Shown here: positions 5,059 to 7,267 of the stretch, one piece after another | Numbering within the stretch: position 1 is the first letter of the stretch | Layout: each line of letters begins with the position of its first letter | Source of the DNA: an uncultured Eubacteriales bacterium | Lineage (GTDB): Bacteria; Bacillota; Clostridia; Lachnospirales; CAG-274 | Direction: 5' to 3' | DNA: 7,267 nucleotides | NCBI GenBank assembly: GCA_902496345.1 | Contig: CABVAP010000117.1 | Coordinates: 1-7,267 of the forward strand | Translations under genes and position numbers: made by a program | The notes under the pieces: generated by a model | Databases searched by the model: none | Seen by the model: the letters and a program-made list of their open reading frames with translations, nothing else | What the model was told of the DNA's origin: nothing

Positions 5059-6345
5059 ATGATATATTCAAGAAATTACGCTAGAATGTTCGTGACACTA
5101 CAACAAGAAAATTCTGATTATTCGTATGATTTTAAAGATTCAATGGGTAGATGTGTTATTGAGGTAAGATTTGGAAAAGGTAAATTTTCTGTGTACATAC
5201 AAGGATTGAAACAGGGTGAATATAATGTTGTTTTGGTAAGCTGTAAAAATATGAATAATACAGGCGTTGTGCTAGGAAAAATAAAAAGTGACTCAAATGG
5301 AAAAGGCGAATTACGCTTTGAATTTGACCCAGAAAACGTATGTAAAACAAATTTAAAACTAGAAGATTTTCACGTTGTTGTAATTATGCCTGACGAGATA
5401 AAAGCGTCTAACTCAATTTTAACAGGATACGTAAATGGAACCGTTCAATGGAAAGAAAACTTTTCTATTTTCGATAATACAGATGATACTAACAAAAATT
5501 CAAAAATAGAAAAAATTTCAAATTTAGATACCAGTGAAAATATGAACAAAAATTCAAATTTGAAAATATCTGAAAAAACCGAAACGGAACAAACAGAAAT
5601 TTCTTTAAACAACTCCATTGAAGAAAATAACGATTCTGATACTGTTGAAGAAGAAATTGCAATTGATGTAACAGAAGAAAAAGAAATTTCTGATACTTCT
5701 GATACTATCAAAGAAGAAATCGATATTGATATAACAGCTGAAAAAGATAAAAAAATAGAGCAGTCGGAACAAATTGAAGAAACTGATTCAATTTCAAACG
5801 AACAAACTCATTTGGAGCAAGAAAACATAGAATTGATAAAAAATGATTCAGAAAAAAGTTTTAATGATATAATAAAAAAATTCAGACAAGGTATCGAAGA
5901 AATAGAAAAAAATGAAAATTATAAAGGAAAAATAACAGAGTTAAAAGAACAAAAAAACATCGCACAAAAAAGCATTAAAAATAGAAATTATGCGATTGAT
6001 TATATTTTTGAGCATAATTTAAAAATGTCGCCATTTGAAAAACAAAACAAAGATGTTTATTGGGTAAGAATAGATTCCAGCGAACTTGTAGTATTTTCGG
6101 GTAGATTATGGGTTTATTTAAACAATCCATTTGTTGCATTTTCCGAAAAAAAATATAAACATTTAATTTTAGGTAGATATGTAGAAAATGAAAAGGAAAA
6201 CTATATATTAGGAGTTCCAAGTCGATTTTTTTCAGATTATAAACTTGAGGCTAATATACAAGGATTCAAACAATTTAAATGTTGCAATGATAAGGTTGCT
6301 GTAGACGGTGACTATGGATATTGGCTGTTAAAAATTCAAAATTAA
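5059..6345 (+). CDS. Uncharacterised three-part protein (two globular ends, acidic linker)
   Basis: I do not recognise this 428-residue protein and assign no function. It has no signal peptide or membrane segment, so it is probably cytoplasmic. Residues about 1-138 look like a beta-rich domain with alternating short strands (VIEVRFGKGKFSVYIQGL 33-50, YNVVLVSCK 55-63, GELRFEFDPENV 83-94, FHVVVIMPDE 104-113, WKENFSIF 131-138). Residues 140-265 are a low-complexity Glu/Asp/Ser/Asn/Thr linker containing a 21-residue-spaced imperfect repeat (193-208 and 214-229). Residues 266-306 are Lys/Glu-rich and probably helical. Residues 309-428 form a second compact, aromatic-rich domain (WVRIDSSE 335-342, YLNNPFVAFSEKKYKHLILGRY across 353-374, DGDYGYWLLKIQ 416-427). 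The linker makes this look like a tether or scaffold between two binding modules. It precedes trmB by 75 bp but trmB has its own promoter. The start rests on the G-run site at 5048. Confidence 0.85.
   Translation: MIYSRNYARMFVTLQQENSDYSYDFKDSMGRCVIEVRFGKGKFSVYIQGLKQGEYNVVLVSCKNMNNTGVVLGKIKSDSNGKGELRFEFDPENVCKTNLKLEDFHVVVIMPDEIKASNSILTGYVNGTVQWKENFSIFDNTDDTNKNSKIEKISNLDTSENMNKNSNLKISEKTETEQTEISLNNSIEENNDSDTVEEEIAIDVTEEKEISDTSDTIKEEIDIDITAEKDKKIEQSEQIEETDSISNEQTHLEQENIELIKNDSEKSFNDIIKKFRQGIEEIEKNENYKGKITELKEQKNIAQKSIKNRNYAIDYIFEHNLKMSPFEKQNKDVYWVRIDSSELVVFSGRLWVYLNNPFVAFSEKKYKHLILGRYVENEKENYILGVPSRFFSDYKLEANIQGFKQFKCCNDKVAVDGDYGYWLLKIQN
5635..5745 (+). repeat. Imperfect tandem repeat within the acidic linker
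   Basis: Codons 193-208 (SDTVEEEIAIDVTEEK) and 214-229 (SDTIKEEIDIDITAEK) of the unknown gene are imperfect repeats offset by 21 codons. Their DNA is also similar (tctgatact starts both). This suggests an in-frame duplication followed by drift, as is common in flexible linkers. Confidence 0.7.
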
Positions 6346-6349
6346 TAAG

Positions 6350-6378
6350 TTGCAATAAGTTCTTTCCTATGCTAAAAT
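6350..6378 (+). promoter_or_regulatory. Sigma-A promoter of trmB
   Basis: TTGCAA (6350-6355), 17 bases, then TAAAAT (6373-6378), starting five bases after the stop of the preceding gene. It gives a leader of about 35 nt before the ATG at 6421, with GGAGG (6406-6410) as ribosome binding site. The spacing is ideal and the -10 box matches at five of six positions. Confidence 0.7.
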
Positions 6379-6420
6379 GGTTATAGATTTTTTAAACTAT
6401 GTATCGGAGGAATTTAGTAA

Positions 6421-7068
6421 ATGCGTATCAGAAAAAAACCGTGGGCAGAGGAAGAATTTAACACAAACAAAAATTTTATAAAAAGCCCAGAAGAATTAAA
6501 AGGGAAATGGCGTGATTTTTTTGGAAACGACAACCCTATTCACGTTGAAATTGGTTGTGGTAAAGGTCAATTTATAACAACTATGTCAAAATTAAATCCA
6601 GACATTAATTATATAGCAGTTGAAAGACAAGATATGGTTATTGCATCAGCATTAAAAAAAGGACGTGAAAAAGGTGTTGGAGCAAATCTTGCATTTTTCT
6701 CTGCCGATGTTGAAAATTTAAAAGACTTTTTTGAGCCAGCAGAAATCAAAAGACTTTATATAAACTTTTGTGACCCTTGGCCAAACAAGAAAAAATGGGC
6801 AAAAAGAAGACTTACACATAGAAATTTTCTTAAATTATATGGAGAGATTTTTGGTGAACAAGGCGAGATTTGTTTTAAAACAGATAACAGAATTTTATTT
6901 GAGTTTTCGTTAAATGAATTTGAAGACCAAGAAAACTGGAGAATGAAAAATATATGTCTTGACCTCCACAACAGTGACTTTGAGGGCAATGTAATGACAG
7001 AATATGAAGAGAAATTTTCAAGCAAGGGAATGCCTATATTCCGACTTGAAGCTTATTACAAAAAGTAA
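6421..7068 (+). CDS. trmB: tRNA (guanine-N7-)-methyltransferase TrmB
   Basis: TrmB uses S-adenosylmethionine to methylate G46 in the variable loop of many tRNAs, in the cytoplasm. The 215 residues match the usual bacterial length (B. subtilis about 213). Seen in order: the methyltransferase motif I VEIGCGKGQF (42-51), an acidic end of strand 2 (VERQD, 67-71), SADVENL (94-100), the family signature NFCDPWPNKKKWAKRRLTH (115-133), FKTDN (152-156) and the C-terminal TEYEEKFSSKGMPIFRLE (193-210). DPWP carries the substrate-binding aspartate. Nothing is missing or unusual. The ATG has GGAGG ten bases upstream, its own sigma-A promoter and its own terminator, so it appears to be a single-gene unit. 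Confidence 0.97.
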   Translation: MRIRKKPWAEEEFNTNKNFIKSPEELKGKWRDFFGNDNPIHVEIGCGKGQFITTMSKLNPDINYIAVERQDMVIASALKKGREKGVGANLAFFSADVENLKDFFEPAEIKRLYINFCDPWPNKKKWAKRRLTHRNFLKLYGEIFGEQGEICFKTDNRILFEFSLNEFEDQENWRMKNICLDLHNSDFEGNVMTEYEEKFSSKGMPIFRLEAYYKK

Positions 7069-7101
7069 GAAATTTTTCAATTCCTACAATTATTAAATTT
7101 T

Positions 7102-7133
7102 ACCCACCGTGGCAAACCCTACGGTGGGTTTTT
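7102..7133 (+). terminator. Rho-independent terminator of trmB
   Basis: Stem acccaccgt (7102-7110) pairs perfectly over 9 bp with acggtgggt (7121-7129) around a 10-nt loop, followed by a run of five T (7129-7133). It lies 34 bases after the trmB stop and ends just before repeat copy C begins. Confidence 0.9.
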
Positions 7134-7137
7134 CTAT

Positions 7138-7267
7138 AAATTGGGGTTTGTAAAGACATTTTAAAAACCGTGGGCGTTGCCCACACCCACCACCTTTTGA
7201 AAAAGGTGGACGAAAACTTTTGCCGGAAACTATCGTTTCCTGTCTTGCTGTCGCCTTATGTAAGCAA
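7138..7267 (+). repeat. Dispersed repeat, copy C, downstream of trmB
   Basis: Read on the plus strand the order is aaattggggtttgt (7138-7151), the hairpin module with stem gtgggc (7170-7175/7179-7184), the hairpin ccacctttt/aaaaggtgg (7190-7198/7201-7209), aaaacttttgccgg, then the 23-nt palindromic unit (7220-7242). The run continues with tcttgctgtcgcc, matching copy B at 11 of 13 bases, and ttatgtaagcaa (7256-7267), matching copy A exactly. Copy B lies in the same orientation relative to its upstream gene spoIIR. Here a true terminator already precedes the element, so termination is not its necessary role. The window ends inside or at the edge of the element. Confidence 0.88.

Noticed and set aside
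5445..5711. Minus-strand open frame of 88 codons over the acidic linker
   Set aside because: Its Ser/Phe/Val-rich product is what the reverse complement of a Glu/Asn/Asp/Lys-rich coding stretch gives. It has no start signals.
1..7267. Composite transposon bounded by the repeats at both ends
   Set aside because: The enclosed genes are chromosomal housekeeping and sporulation genes, no transposase or integrase is present, and the window edge itself falls on the repeat. Dispersed repeats explain the pattern better.

Overview
The window reads as chromosomal DNA from a low-GC, endospore-forming Clostridia-type Firmicute. Evidence: AT-rich coding sequence, strong Shine-Dalgarno sites, a clear SpoIIR sporulation signalling protein, a secreted copper-amine-oxidase-N/stalk-domain protein, and CheB and HD-GYP proteins. 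A motile or surface-sensing gut-type clostridium would fit, but I cannot name a genus.

Layout. Positions 1-485 carry no gene. They are packed with short hairpins and copies of a dispersed repeat. Four genes then lie on the minus strand, read right to left: a secreted stalk-domain protein (4806-3739), a CheB-type methylesterase (3711-2596, 27 bp downstream, probably the same operon), an HD-GYP phosphodiesterase (2384-1314, with its own likely promoter and a strong terminator), and spoIIR (1157-486, with a candidate forespore sigma-F promoter). A 252-bp AT-rich divergent spacer separates these from two plus-strand genes: a 428-residue protein I do not recognise (5059-6345) and trmB (6421-7068, with its own promoter and terminator). 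The window ends in another copy of the dispersed repeat (7138-7267).

Function. CheB and HD-GYP suggest a signalling neighbourhood (receptor methylation, cyclic-di-GMP turnover), and the stalk protein is an envelope component. SpoIIR carries the forespore-to-mother-cell signal that activates sigma-E. TrmB is tRNA housekeeping. All recognised genes look intact. Only CheB shows a clear departure from its family: the acidic pair of its receiver domain is gone while its esterase triad is complete.

The least ordinary part is the non-coding repeat family. Two copies, 6.7 kb apart, lie just downstream of spoIIR and of trmB, each in the same orientation relative to the gene it follows. Their hairpin stems differ by compensatory base changes while the loops and single-stranded joints are conserved. 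A small module (GGGT, stem, three-base loop, stem, GGTYTTAAA) occurs four times with different stems. This points to selection for folding, or to spread of a hairpin element. No transposase is encoded here to explain it.
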